This document shows, piece after piece, positions 20,891 through 32,085 of a stretch of 64,000 nt of DNA. The position numbers were made by a program, and so were the translations under genes. Each line of letters opens with the position of its first letter. Position 1 is the stretch's first letter. This DNA comes from Bufo bufo (taxonomy: Eukaryota; Chordata; Amphibia; Anura; Bufonidae), in assembly GCF_905171765.1 (NCBI RefSeq), contig NC_053390.1, positions 508,203,444 to 508,267,443 of the forward strand. Reading direction: 5' to 3'. The notes beneath the pieces are model-generated. The model did no database searches, was not told where the DNA came from, and was given only the letters and a program-made list of their open reading frames with translations.

Positions 20891-21158
20891 ATTATCACAC
20901 TTTAGATGTGGTCAGCCTGCGTGTTAGAAAAAAATAAATAAGGAACGAAAGTTATCCCCATTGTATAACTGCTATGCACCTTTAACTTGAGGTTTCACAG
21001 CTATGTAAGTGTTTAACATTATCGAGTAGTGTGACCTTGTTTTTAGGTCACACGACCACAGCAATAGACATGGATTAATCACACTTTGCTTGTGGAGAAG
21101 CTGTATGTTTTCACAAAGTTTCCATGGGTGAAAACCTCACCTACGCAAACACCTAGAG

Positions 21159-21320
21159 GGATACTCTAGTCTGAAGGATTTATCACCGATCCACTGGTAG
21201 ATGCTAGATCGCTGGGACCCCCACTGAACACCAGAATGGTTGCCCAGTACCCCATGCGCACTGCTGGTTCATTCAAAGCTGTACAGGTGATAAATACTTC
21301 AGGCTGGAATACCCCTTTAA
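21159..21320. mobile_element. Short MITE
   Basis: GGGATACTCTAGTCTGAAG...TTTATCACC inverted as GGTGATAAATACTTCAGGCTGGAATACCCC. The flanking TTTAA on the right suggests the TTAA class. Confidence 0.5.
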
Positions 21321-22370
21321 AGAGCTCTCCTGAGATGCCTGCTTTACTGGATACTCTACTTTTCTTAAAACTCTGTTGTACTGGTCCACTGTTATTCTTC
21401 CTGGATATGTATTAATGATAGAGCTTTTCTCGCTTGCTGGCTTCTTTATATTCCATTCGCTCACCCTGTGCCTGCCTTCACCACGGTCTTGTGCTTTGGG
21501 GGCAGTGTGTGTGCCTATGTTGCTTCTATACAGGGGGCTACCTCTCTGTCACCAGTCAATTTTATTGATGCTCCCTGTTCAGGTTTCTAATATGCAAGGC
21601 ATGTTCTTGGTGGGGAGGTTCATTGAAAACGTCTTAACTAGTTCTTCTAGAATTGTTAGTTCTGCAATAGAGAAAGGGCTGAGGAAGTGCGGACTGTCCT
21701 TGCCTGTGCCATGCTATTTCGAGAGAATTCTTCTACAACAGTGGCCTTTTTTTTCCTTCTAATTAATATGGACGCTTCTATGTAATCTCAAAAGTGCTCT
21801 TAAAATTACACCCAAGGAGAAATTCTTCGGAAATTTGATAATTTTCTTAACCTCCTTCTGACACCTCGTAATGTCGCATTAAGGGAAGTTGTGCCAAAGT
21901 TACAACCATTTTCTATGCAGGATATTTTGTGTATACATATTATTATTTTTTATTATTTTTTTTTATAGGGTTATGTCAAAAATACTGTAAGAGATGACAA
22001 AATTAAGTGCCTGATGAGTATTTTCTTCTGTTGAGCTGCAGAATCTCCAGGGCATCGTATTAATAAATTAACAACAAGCTGTTAGCACCCCTCTTGTCAA
22101 TGGAATGTGTACCTAAACTGTCCAATCAGAACTACCATGTCAAACTGTATGGACACACCCTATTGACAGGAATGATTACACCCAGTTGTTAAATTAGTCA
22201 AACATTTTCAAGAGGAATAACAGAGGAACAGTCCACTGCTCAACATTATTTCATGGGGAAGGCATGCCGAATAACATGCGGGCCCAAGCTGAGTATGTCA
22301 TTTATCCCCACTTGATTTTAATTTACGGTCATTAACAGGGTATAAATATGTTTGGAGGCGAGAGTAAGGT
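21321..22370. other. No supported gene
   Basis: A 128-codon open frame at 21376-21762 has no recognisable domain, no splice context and no homologous motif. The rest is AT-rich, with TA/T runs near 21940-21965. Confidence 0.35.
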
Positions 22371-22410
22371 ATCCCCTGAGGAAGCTTGAGGCGAAACGTA
22401 TGTCGGGGTT
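22371..22410 (+). ncRNA. Hammerhead-ribozyme-like motif
   Basis: CTGAGGA (22376-22382) is followed by a short stem GC/GC (22384-22385 with 22391-22392), then GAAA (22393-22396), a minimal stem III C-G, and GTC (22402-22404). Stem I pairs ATCCC (22371-22375) with GGGGT (22405-22409). The arrangement is that of type I hammerheads found in Penelope-like elements. An extra A follows the CTGANGA box, so activity is uncertain. Confidence 0.5.
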
Positions 22411-22531
22411 GGAGCTACACTGGTGTGTTTTTTTTTATTTTATTTTTTTTATCGTTTTCTTGAACAGATGCATAAAACAAGGAAATAGCAATATTGAGTG
22501 GGTACACAGACCCAAATCAAGTATACAGGTA

Positions 22532-24020
22532 CAGTCCTGATCAAAAGTTTAAGACCACTTGAAAAATGGCAAAAAATCATATTTAGCATGGCTGGATCTT
22601 AACAAGGTTCCAAGTAGAGCTTCAACATGCAACAAGAAGAAATGGGATTGAGACAAAACATTTTTTGAGCATTCAATTTATTAAAAACAACGAATAAACT
22701 GAAACAGGCTGTTTTTCAGCTGATCAAAAGTTTAGGACCACACCTCCAAAAAAAAACTAAACCCCCCCAAAACAGAAATCCAACTTCCAAACATGAACTC
22801 AGTAATGAGTAGCTCCAAACGTTTCCATGAGGTGAGTGGGAACATTTCTCCAAGTGGTGAAGACGGCCGCACGAAGGCCATCTACTGTCTGGAACTGTTG
22901 TCCATTTTTGTAAACTTCCCTTGCCATCCATCCCCAAAGGTTCTCAATTGGATTTAGATCAGGGGAACACGCAGGATGGGCCAAAAGAGTGATGTTATCC
23001 TCCTGGAAGAAGTCCCTTGTCCTGCGGGCATTGTGTACTGTAGCGTTGTCCTGTTGAAAAACCCAGTCGTTACCACACAGACGAGGGCCCTGAGTCATGA
23101 AGAATGCTCTCTGCAACATCTGGACATAGCCAGCGGCCGTTTGACGCCCCTGCACTTCCTGAAGCTCCATTGTTCCACTGAAGGAAAAAGCACCCCAGAC
23201 CATTATGGCACCCCCTCCACTGTGGCGCGTAGAAAACATCTCAGGTGGGATCTGCTTGTCATGCCAGTAACGTTGGAAACCATCAGGACCATCAAGGTTA
23301 CATTTCTTCTCATCAGGGAATAAAACTTTCTTCCACCTTTGAATGTCCCATGTTTGGTGCTCTCTTGCAAAGTCCAAAAGAGCAGTTCTTTAGCGTTCAA
23401 GGAGACGAGGTCTTTAAAGACGTTTTTTTGTTTTTAAAGCCCTTCAGTCTCAGATGCCATCTGATGGTTATGGGGCTGCAGTCAGCACCAGTAAGGGCCT
23501 TAAATTGGGTTTGAGGATCGTCCAGTGTCTTGATGGACAGCCAATTGGATCCTCCGGTCTTCCACTTGACTTTTTTGTTCCATAACCCTCAGGATCATTT
23601 AAGAATTTAAGAAATTCCAAATGACTGTCTTACTGCGTCCCACCTCAGCAGCGATGGTGCGCTGTGAGAGACCCTGCTTATGCAGTTCAACAACCCGACC
23701 ACGTTCAAAAGGGAGAGTTTTTTGCCTTTGCCATAACAACATGTGACTACCTGATAAAAAATGACAATGGATCCACATCTTTGCACAGATTTGGCCTTTT
23801 AAAAGGCATGTGGTCCTAAACTTTTGATCAGCTGAAAAACAGCCTATTTCAGTTTATTCGTTGTTTTCATTAAATTGAATGCTCAAAAAATGTTTTGTCT
23901 CGATCTCATTTCTTCTTGTTGCATGTTGAAGCTCTACTTGGAACCTTGTTAAGATCCAGCCATGCTAAATATGATTTTTTTGCCATTTTTCAAGTGGTCT
24001 TAAACTTTTGATCAGGACTA
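22532..24020 (-). mobile_element. Tc1-like transposon, second copy (decayed)
   Basis: Same terminal repeats as the copy at 17382 (CAGTCCTGATCAAAAG; right end mutated to ...AGGACTA) with TA at each side. It lies inside the 3' UTR of the long L1 and has the opposite coding strand to the first copy. Confidence 0.9.
22799..23735 (-). pseudogene. Tc1-like transposase, decayed N-terminus
   Basis: The C-terminal 192 codons (23377-22799) are open and contain the first Asp region ([10 protein letters not shown], with catalytic context altered from FSDE), the second Asp in [10 protein letters not shown] and the Glu in NPIENLWGW. This copy retains the CAACAGG sequence missing in the first copy. The N-terminal HTH codons (about 23735-23400) are split by frameshifts and stops. 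It is non-functional as it stands. Confidence 0.85.
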
Positions 24021-24029
24021 TATATACTG

Positions 24030-25380
24030 ACAACAATGCACATAATCAGATATAAACATCCTTTAAGCAAGAGAAGCTAAGGTAGCATTCAGTGATTGAG
24101 CAGAGTATAAAGTATGCGGAGAGGAGCACCATGATCCCCATATTCTCCAGAATTTGGCTGGACAACCTCTGTGTTTATATACTATGTTTTCATATGGAAT
24201 GATTGTATGATTGTATTCACAAGAGTTTTCTATTGAGACAAGGAGGGGCTTCTCTCACCCATCCATCTTAGAGCGATAGCTTTGCGTGCCAAAAATAAGG
24301 ATTCACGCAGAAATATCCGGACATAATGAGAGTACGTAGCTTCATCTAAAACTCCAAATAAACAATGAATTGGAGAAGTGGGAATTGGAATTTAACAACT
24401 TCTTCCCAATATATATAGGCACGCCCAAATGAGGTGCCAAAAGTCTGCATCCTCTCTAGAGCACCTATGGCACAGTGTGTGAGTTAACCTTCCCATTTTA
24501 TATAATTGGGATGGTGACAAAGCTTTGATTAAGGATGCATACTTGGATGAACTTGTTGTTCACAGCGGAGGATACATAAGAGGGGGATTCTAGCATGTTC
24601 GAGATGTCCTCCTCTGTAAGGTCCGGGATCATGGCCCTCCACCTCCCAATAGCAGGTATTTGTACATTCTGCAGTTTAGTTCCCTATAGATATATGTATA
24701 TAAAGCAGATAAAGATAAAGTGTATATAAAGCGGATATAAATCCACGTGGCCCCTGACATCGGGAGACCCCGATTAAGGGGTAGTTCGAGATTTGAACCT
24801 AAAGTGCTTGAGAAATGTTTATGTATGGCGTGTCGTAGTTGCAAATATCTGTAAAAAGCCGTTCAAGGCAGTGAGAATTTGTCTCGCAGATCGACAAAAA
24901 AAACGTTGTTCTGAAAAACATCACCCAGAGAAAACACCCAATGAGTTCTCCAGAACCCAGAGTCTTGAAGAGACAATAACTGGGGAAAGGCAGAGATGTC
25001 CCATAGAGGGGTTTCAGCCATATGTCCCTGAAAGCCATGTACGCCCTTACTAGCCTCCCATACCCGTATAGCTACTCTGTGTATGGGCAGGAGCATTCGG
25101 GGGAAGAGATTAAGTTGTTCCAGCAGCGGCCAGAGAGATTTGAGATTCAAGTACATGGCCGGGGCATATAAGGAGAGACAGATCTTCAAGCACTCTAGTT
25201 AGCCCGTCAGGTAATAGAAATAAAAATAAGGCAGGGACCCCTCGTGCCTTAGGTCGACACAAAGTAGAGATTGATAATTTGGGCCTGGTAGAGCCCCATA
25301 TAAACGGGAACAGAAGGGAGTTAAGCTGCTGGAAAAGCGATTTGGGCACTATATATGGGGCGTGTTCAAGAACATACAAA
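24030..25380 (-). pseudogene. L1 ORF2 C-terminal region
   Basis: Minus-strand pieces include YVLEHAPYIVPKSLFQQLNS, FIWGSTRPKLSISTL and RPKARGVPALF (25427-25200 region), then ISAFPQLLSLQDSGFWRTHW (about 24960). These follow L1 ORF2 order after the RT fingers. Frame breaks occur between pieces. Confidence 0.7.
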
Positions 25381-25386
25381 CACTTA

Positions 25387-25682
25387 GGCCTCTTGCACAC
25401 GACCGTATGGTATTTTGCGGTCTGCAAAAAATAAAGATGACGTCCGTGTGCATTCCGTTTTTTGTGGAACGGAACAGCTGGCCCCTGATAGAACAGTACT
25501 ATCCTTGTCCGTCATGCGAACAATAATAGGACATGTTCTATCTTTGAAAAGAATGGAAAAACCGAAATGGAAGGCATACGGAGTACCTTCCGTTTCTTTT
25601 GCGGATCCATTGAAATGAATGGTTCTGTATACAGTCCGTATACGGAACGCAAAAAACTGAACATAAACGTGTGCAAGAGGCC
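25387..25682. mobile_element. Harbinger-like MITE
   Basis: Termini GGCCTCTTGCACACGACC and the inverse ACGTGTGCAAGAGGCC, with TTA at 25384-25386 and 25683-25685. It interrupts L1 ORF2. Confidence 0.8.
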
Positions 25683-25685
25683 TTA

Positions 25686-25900
25686 GGGCTCGTTCACATG
25701 AACATGTGATTCCCGTTGCTGTATTGCGGATCCGCAATACACGGGCACTGTTCCGTGGCCATTCCGCATCATGGATCTGGAGATGCGGAATGGTGCGGAA
25801 CGGAACACTACGGAAGCCCTATACAGCCCCACTCTATTCCCCTGTCCCCAGCCCGTATACCACTGTACTGTGGGTCCTGACGGAGACACATAGCCAAGGG
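25686..25900. mobile_element. Partial Harbinger-like element abutting the previous one
   Basis: Starts GGGCTCGTTCACATGAACAT directly after the TTA of the neighbouring MITE. It has GGATCCG-rich internal sequence, but no matching right terminus was found. Confidence 0.5.
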
Positions 25901-25901
25901 C

Positions 25902-27096
25902 TCAATAGCCAATGCGAACAGTAGGGAAAGAGAGGACAGCCTTGCTGCGTACCCCTCCCCAATTCAAAAAAGGAAGAGCAGATCCCATTAACAAAACATT
26001 GGATCTTGGGTTCTTATAAAGTATAGATGTCCATTTAATAAAAGAGAGGCCAAATCCAAAAGATCGAAGGGTAGTGGGATGGATAAGGGTAAGTATATAA
26101 TTATCCAATCTAGTGGCCAAGATTTTCACCAGTATCTTGTAATCTAGGTGCAGTAATGAAATTGGGCTATAGGACCTACATTCAACCGGATTCTTACCAG
26201 GTTTCAGAATAACCACTGTAGTGGCATCATATAAGGATGGTGGGACAGCGCCAGCAGCAAAGGCCTCCTTGTACATCTGTTTCAAGGGGGGCACCAGGTG
26301 TTCATAATAGCGGGCATATACCTCTATAGGGATGCCAGGTGCTTTCCTATTAGCCAGAGAGGCAATAGCCTCTGCAATTTCTACTGAGGTAATTGGGGAG
26401 TCAAGAGAATCCACTGTCTCCCGGGGCATCTGAAGGTCATGGAGATAGCTCTCAATAATATCCGGAGTGTGGGTGGCCTGAGCCTGGTACAAATCCCTAT
26501 AGAATTCTTGAAATCTGCAAGTTGTATCAGTGGATTCTGTTAGAAGTGAACCATCCCCAGCCTGTACTCGCAGAATTGCGGGCAAGGCCTGGTTCTGGTG
26601 TACAATATCTGCCAGGAGTCTGCCGGATTGGTTTCCCTGTTCAAAAAAGGGCTGTTTAGCGAAAAAAAACTTGCGTTGAGCTTTCTCTTTCAGCACAGTG
26701 AGATACTGGCGCCCCACTTGCAACCACTGTTCCCCATTGAGGTCAGTTGGATCTGTAACATAAGCAGCCTCTAGGCGAGTGCAGTCCCTAGCCAAAGTGT
26801 CTTCGCGACGGCTGTCTCCCTTTTAATATATGATATGGAAGACTTCAAGAACCCTCGTAAATAGGCCTTTAAAGTATCCCAAACTAATTTGGGGTCATTA
26901 TGTGTGGCATGATCAGACAGAAACACAGAGAGCTGATCAGGAATGCGGTCAATAGGGGTAAGAAGGGTAAGCCAGAAGGGGTGTCTTACCAGGCAGTGGG
27001 CGCCATCAGAGTTAGGAGCAATGGGGAGTGGTCAGAAACTCCACGAGCCCCATACTCAACAGTGTATTGTACATTGCACAGAGTAGTTTCCCAGGG
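25902..27096 (-). pseudogene. L1 ORF2 reverse transcriptase, N-terminal half
   Basis: The 297-codon open piece (26795-25902) has KAQRKFFFAKQPFFEQGNQS, then ANRKAPGIPIEVYARYY (family: KSPGPDGIP, with two residues lost), VVILKPGKNPVECRSYSPIS (family: LPKPGKDPxxxxSYRPIS) and LLHLDYKILVKILATRLDNY. It continues upstream to 27096, where the Penelope-like insertion begins. The YxDD region is not intact. Confidence 0.8.
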
Positions 27097-27110
27097 CATA
27101 ATCAATATGA

Positions 27111-28394
27111 ATAGGGGGTCACTCAAAATATCAGGCAAACACTTGGAGATGTATCCACACTCACTTTATAATACATAAATTACACAATAATAAATGCTAC
27201 ATAAAACATATCGTAAAATACAATATAAAAAACCGCTGGTATCCCAAATGTCTGTTGAGATTGTAACCACAATTAGGGGACCTATTTCAATCTAGCTGGA
27301 GGCTGACTGTGGGTCCCAAATAGCCACAATAGGGATAAGAGTTCCTCAAGTTGCCGTTTAGAAGAAAGTCACTCTTGCATTTGTGGGTATAAAAGTACTA
27401 GAAAAGTGGATCAATTGTACGTTACCATACCGGACCTTCGGTGAAGTCTCCCGCTTCCAAATGTGAGGCTGTGTGAAGCTCAGCAGGCTAGTACCGCACT
27501 ATGGTAGTCGCTTCCTGCTGTGACCTTCCAGGACCTTACGTGGCGTCCCACGTGGTTCACTGTTTGGTCATGTGCTGGTGACGTCTTCTGCGCGGAGATT
27601 TCAAATCACCTGTGTCCGGTTTGTTGGTATATTTCGTAGATGCTGCTTGGATAATCCCTCACTGTTTCCCAAACGCGTTTCGGGGATGAGCCCCTTCTTC
27701 AGTGGTATCATCCCCGAAACGCGTTTGGGAAACAGTGAGGGATTATCCAAGCAGCATCTACGAAATATACCAACAAACCGGACACAGGTGATTTGAAATC
27801 TCCGCGCAGAAGACGTCACCAGCACATGACCAAACAGTGAACCACGTGGGACGCCACGTAAGGTCCTGGAAGGTCACAGCAGGAAGCGACTACCATAGTG
27901 CGGTACTAGCCTGCTGAGCTTCACACAGCCTCACATTTGGAAGCGGGAGACTTCACCGAAGGTCCGGTATGGTAACGTACAATTGATCCACTTTTCTAGT
28001 ACTTTTATACCCACAAATGCAAGAGTGACTTTCTTCTAAACGGCAACTTGAGGAACTCTTATCCCTATTGTGGCTATTTGGGACCCACAGTCAGCCTCCA
28101 GCTAGATTGAAATAGGTCCCCTAATTGTGGTTACAATCTCAACAGACATTTGGGATACCAGCGGTTTTTTATATTGTATTTTACGATATGTTTTATGTAG
28201 CATTTATTATTGTGTAATTTATGTATTATAAAGTGAGTGTGGATACATCTCCAAGTGTTTGCCTGATATTTTGAGTGACCCCCTATCCAAGTTTTTTCCA
28301 AAGTCTTACGTATCAGCAATTGGGAGTGCTGAGGGGTTGTGCACCAATCCAGAAGTGGTACAGTGAGAGAGCCACCATTTGTTTTTTCCTTTAC
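27111..28394. mobile_element. Palindromic Penelope-like insertion with 14-bp TSD
   Basis: Two arms of 579 bp (27111-27689 and 27708-28286) are near-perfect inverted copies around an 18-nt spacer, followed by a 108-nt unpaired tail. The insertion is flanked by CATAATCAATATGA at 27097-27110 and 28395-28408. A long variable TSD plus an inverted head-to-head arrangement of a hammerhead-bearing segment fits Penelope-like elements; no RT is present. It interrupts the L1 ORF2 between endonuclease and RT. Confidence 0.65.
27662..27708 (-). ncRNA. Hammerhead-ribozyme-like motif spanning the palindrome centre
   Basis: Minus strand: CTGAAGA (27702-27696), A, stem II GGGG/CCCC with loop CTCAT, GAAA (27681-27678), CGCG, then GTT. 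Flanking ACCA/TGGG could give a short stem I. The right arm of the palindrome repeats only the GAAACGCG half. It has the same extra A after CTGANGA as the motif at 22371. Confidence 0.45.
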
Positions 28395-28408
28395 CATAAT
28401 CAATATGA

Positions 28409-28975
28409 GATGACAGGATGTTTAATTCGCCATAAGTCATACCACCCCACCTCTCCCAAAAGTGTGGCAAAGGGAGTGGGTGAAGGGTCTGCAGCAGTGG
28501 CCTCGGGAGTGGAACAAAGTCTGTCTAAGGATTGATCCAACAGCATATTGCAGTTTCCAATGCACAAGACCCTAGCAGTCGGGAAAGAAGCAGCAAAAGA
28601 TATGGCATGATGGATTAAATGCAGTGAAGAAGGGGGAGGTATATAAATGCTCAATAACACATACAAGATGCAGTTAATGTATGCTGATACAAAAACATAC
28701 CGTCCCTCTGGGTCTATCAGCATTCTCTCTACCTTTCATCGTAGGGATTTATGTATCAGTATTTAGACTCCTCTAGAAAAAGAAGAATGGCACGAATGTC
28801 GTGCCTACTGCACCCAGGGTTTCTGTAGTCCCCTGGAATGTTCTGGCACTAGGTGGGTTTCTCGCAGGCATAATATGTGAGGGGTAAAGTTACAGATCAC
28901 GGAAAACACCATTGTGCGTTTCTTAATGTTCCCCAGGCCACGAACATTCCAGGACATTATACGCAGGTCCTCCAT
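28409..28975 (-). pseudogene. L1 ORF2 endonuclease N-terminus
   Basis: The likely ORF2 start ATG at 28975 gives MEDLRIMSWNVRGLG, then KKRTMVF and HILCLRETHL. These are the apurinic-like endonuclease motifs (SWNVRGL; QETH replaced by RETH). Further on come YVFVSAYINCILYVLLSIYI and LCIGNCNMLLDQSLDRL (family: GDFNxxLDxxxDR; the Asp-Phe is altered). Stops and frame changes are present. Confidence 0.75.
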
Positions 28976-29083
28976 ATACACAAGTAGGGCAATGGGACAG
29001 CAGCTGGGCCCTATTATTCCGCTTTCCCCGCCTCAGGAACGACACAGTAGATAATTGGGGGAAAGTAAGATTCAGAGTATGTA

Positions 29084-30022
29084 CAGTACAGACCAAAAGT
29101 TTGGACACACCTTCTCATTCAAAGAGTTTGCTTTATTTTCATGACTATGAAAATTGTAGATTCACACTGAAGGCATCAAAACTATGAACTAACACATGTG
29201 GAATTATATACATAACAAACAAGTGTGAAACAACTGAAAATAAGTCATATTCTAGGTTCTTCAAAGTAGCCACCTTTTGCTTTGATTACTGCTTTGCACA
29301 CTCTTGGCATTCTCTTGATGAGCTTCAAGAGGTAGTCCCCTGAAATGGTTTTCACTTCACAGGTGTGCCCTGTCAGGTTTAATAAGTGGGATTTCTTGCC
29401 TTATAAATGGGGTTGGGACCATCAGTTGCGTTGAGGAGAAGTCAGGTGTATACACAGCTGATAGTCCTACTGAATATACTGTTAGAATTTGTATTATGGC
29501 AAGAAAAAAGCAGCTAAGTAAAGAAAAACGAGTGGCCTTCATTACTTTAAGAAATGAAGGTCAGTCAGTCAGCCAAAAAATTGGGAAAACTTTGAAAGTA
29601 TGGGCTATTTGACCATGAAGGAGAGTGATGGGGTGCTGTGCCAGATGACCTGGCCTCCACAGTCACCAGACCTGAACCCAATCGAGCTGGTTTGGGGTGA
29701 GCTGGACCGCAGAGTGAAGGCAAAAGGGCCAACAAGTGCTAAGCATCTCTGGGAACTCCTTCAAGACTGTTGGAAGACCATTTCAGGGGACTACCTCTTG
29801 AAGCTCATCAAGAGAATGCCAAGAGTGTGCAAAGCAGTAATCAAAGCAAAGGGTGGCTACTTTGAAGAACCTAGAATATGACATATTTTCAGTTGTTTCA
29901 CACTTGTTTGTTATGTATATAATTCCACATGTGTTAATTCATAGTTTTGATGCCTTCATAGTCATGAAAATAAAGAAAACTCTTTGAATGAGAAGGTGTG
30001 TCCAAACTTTTGGTCTGTACTG
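29084..30022 (+). mobile_element. Internally deleted Tc1-like element with ~265-bp inverted ends
   Basis: Termini CAGTACAGACCAAAAGTTTG and its inverse, flanked by TA at 29082-29083 and 30023-30024. The left ~265 bp repeat the right end inverted, including the 3' coding end. Between them the transposase start (MARKKQLSKEKRVAFITLRN, near 29496) is joined after about 35 codons to the last ~75 codons. The centre of the gene is deleted. Confidence 0.88.
29496..29881 (+). pseudogene. Tc1-like transposase, deleted (start and C-terminal end only)
   Basis: The beginning of the HTH (NEGQSVSQKIGKTLKV) is fused near 29600 to [20 protein letters not shown], which carries the catalytic Glu, and ends GGYFEEPRI. 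The first and second catalytic Asp regions are missing, so it cannot be active. It differs from the other Tc1 family in the window. Confidence 0.88.
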
Positions 30023-30559
30023 TACATCATAGCAATGACATGTGAAGTCAGTGAATACCCGCAAAGATGGAGGATGTATATGCATCAACAACCAAACCTT
30101 GGTTAAACTATAAACCATAACAACAAGTAAAGATAACATTGTCAGATGTTTCATCAGTAACTGACTGAAAATAATGACACCGTGGCAATGATTACGGGGT
30201 GTGCTAATAACAGAAGTTTGCCATGTGCACAATATGGATTGTGCAGTACAACGGCATATCAAAGGTCCTGATCAAAAAATAACAGAAAAGGAAATAAAAC
30301 CTAGTAAAAAAAAGGGGGCAAGATTAGTAATATTGCCGCAATTACGCAGTCCACCTAAAGGAGAAAAAACTGTTAACTTAGAACAGGCTGATTCCCAGAT
30401 AGATAAGAAACAGCAATGAGTGGGATACTCATGAGTAGGTGGAGATGGTCTAAGGTCCCAGCAGGTCCAGCAGGAGAGAAGTCATACCCCTCTGGCATGA
30501 GGGTAGACAGTGGGCTGAGTGTTCGTTCAGCAGACAGGTGAGGGCTGCAATGGTCAAAG

Positions 30560-31443
30560 CCCCAAATAAGGATCAGTCAGGAGATCTAGCGGCGCGATGT
30601 CTGCCATCCAGCCATGCATTAGCCTCCACAGGTGGTGTGAAGAATCTGGGTGATTCCCTGTCCACTACCTGTAGGAGGGCTGAGTAGACCATAGAGTAGG
30701 GGATGTTTAGGTCACGTAGTCGCCTTTTCACTGCAGTAAAAGGTAACCCTGCGCTTCTGTAGCTCAGCAGAAAAATCAGGGAATAACATGATGGTGGCAT
30801 TCTCATGACGCAGTTTTTGTTTGCATCTAGCTAATTGCAAGATGTGGTTTCTATCAGTAGAGTTGAGGAGTCGAGCCAACATCGGCTGTGGTGGTGCACC
30901 CAGAGGGGGCGAATTGGCAGGTACTTGATGGACTCGTTCTTTAGCAAATGCGCCAGAGAAGGCGGTTTTCAACCCTGTGGCAATAAACTTGCTGGGGTTG
31001 TTTCCCTCTGCCCTCTCCGGCAGCCCGATGATACGCAAAGTATTGCGACAAAGCCGTCATCACATTTTTGCTGCCAAAAGTCCACTTTCTGCTCCAGGGC
31101 AGTGAGTTGCGCAGGAATGAGAGTTGTGCAATCGATCTTCTGCCTCTTTCACTCTATCACGCAAGATCTGTATGTCATGACGCAGTAGGCCAAGATCTAC
31201 CTTCACCTCCTCCAGCTTGCCAGAGAGAGTGGTTCGGCAGGCCGATATTGCATGGAGAAGCTGTTCCGTGACCTGCTTTAGGGTAGGTTCTAGTTCAGGA
31301 TCCGAATCCCCTGAGGTGGCAGTCGTGAGGCCGGATGCACTGGCTGAGGAAGCTTGGAGAGACGCTCCAGTGCCATCTTGAATTTCAGAGCCGGCAAATT
31401 CTCAGAGCTTCTCTGCTGCAGTGAGTTGTTTGTTGCGGGGCAT
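30560..31443 (-). pseudogene. L1 ORF1 (RNA-binding chaperone), decayed
   Basis: From ATG at 31443 (MPRNKQLTAAEKL, then a stop) through a coiled-coil-like stretch (VDLGLLRHDIQILRDRVKEA). Next come NLRIIGLPERAEGNNPSKFI-type RRM/CTD motifs at about 31038-30712 and the C-terminal RRLRDLNIPYSMVYSALLQV with RFFTPPVEANAWL. This matches the L1 ORF1 order (Transposase_22). At least one stop and two frame changes. Confidence 0.78.
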
Positions 31444-31600
31444 CTTTGAGCCCCGGGAGAGTCCTGACTTTCTACCTGCTGGGTAGGGAATTTGGCGACT
31501 AAAAATAATCAGGATGATGAGGCATCAGGGTCTTCACACCGGAGCTCTGCTAAACATGTCTGCACATAGCAGATGCAGGCCATGCCCCCACACTGGTCGG

Positions 31601-32085
31601 TATTTTACTTGTATTATATATTCCCTTGTGGACTAACTTTATATGCTGCACTGTTTATGCTTATATGAATTTTGCTTGAAGGATTGTAATATTAGACTAT
31701 TACTTTCATTATAACCTCCGTTCTGTGATTGCACTAAGCATTTTATATGTTATAATTGGGGGTATGTGCCAATAGAGGGAGGTGCCAAATGCAGGTGTGC
31801 CGAGTCCAACATTGGGATTAGTATTGGGGTTACATGCCCAGTGTATCTTCATTTGGTGTATGTGTAGGCCGCTGTGATCTGATGGATTTTTAATATTATG
31901 TAAGATGAATAAATAAAGTTATTGTTTTTTTGTACTTATTGAGGACTGTGTGGGAGTTGCTTTCTTAATTGGTGTGGCAAATTTATTCTTAACAGCACAC
32001 AGTGGTTATATTTGTGGAGCCATATAGTGGTTGGGGTGTATTTCGTAAAACAGACAAGTCAACAGAAGTGACTCGTCCTCTATTA
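31601..32085. other. Non-coding; possible Penelope-type tail
   Basis: The segment 31900-31970 has AATAAATAAAG then a T-run and GAGGACTGTGTGGGAG. It resembles the piece after the hammerhead relic at 46980-47095 (AATAAAG ... GAAGAGTGTGG). Identity is tentative; no gene seen. Confidence 0.3.

Larger units (their letters stand above)
22425..31600 (-). mobile_element. Long L1/Tx1-type LINE (minus), interrupted by several insertions
   Basis: In minus orientation: ORF1 (start near 31443), inter-ORF, ORF2 endonuclease (start 28975), RT (27096-25902), C-terminal region (25380-24030), and 3' UTR ending in an A-tract seen as T-runs at 22428-22451. Insertions: Tc1 at 29084-30022, a Penelope-like palindrome at 27111-28394, Harbinger MITEs at 25387-25900 and Tc1 at 22532-24020. 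Reading across these restores colinearity with L1 domain order. All ORFs carry stops or frame breaks. Confidence 0.8.

Noticed and set aside
21376..21762. 128-codon plus-strand open frame
   Set aside because: No recognisable domain, no conserved motif and AT-rich repeat-like surroundings.
27572..27825. Two mirrored 74-codon frames encoding nearly the same peptide
   Set aside because: Direct result of the palindrome at 27111-28286, not genes.
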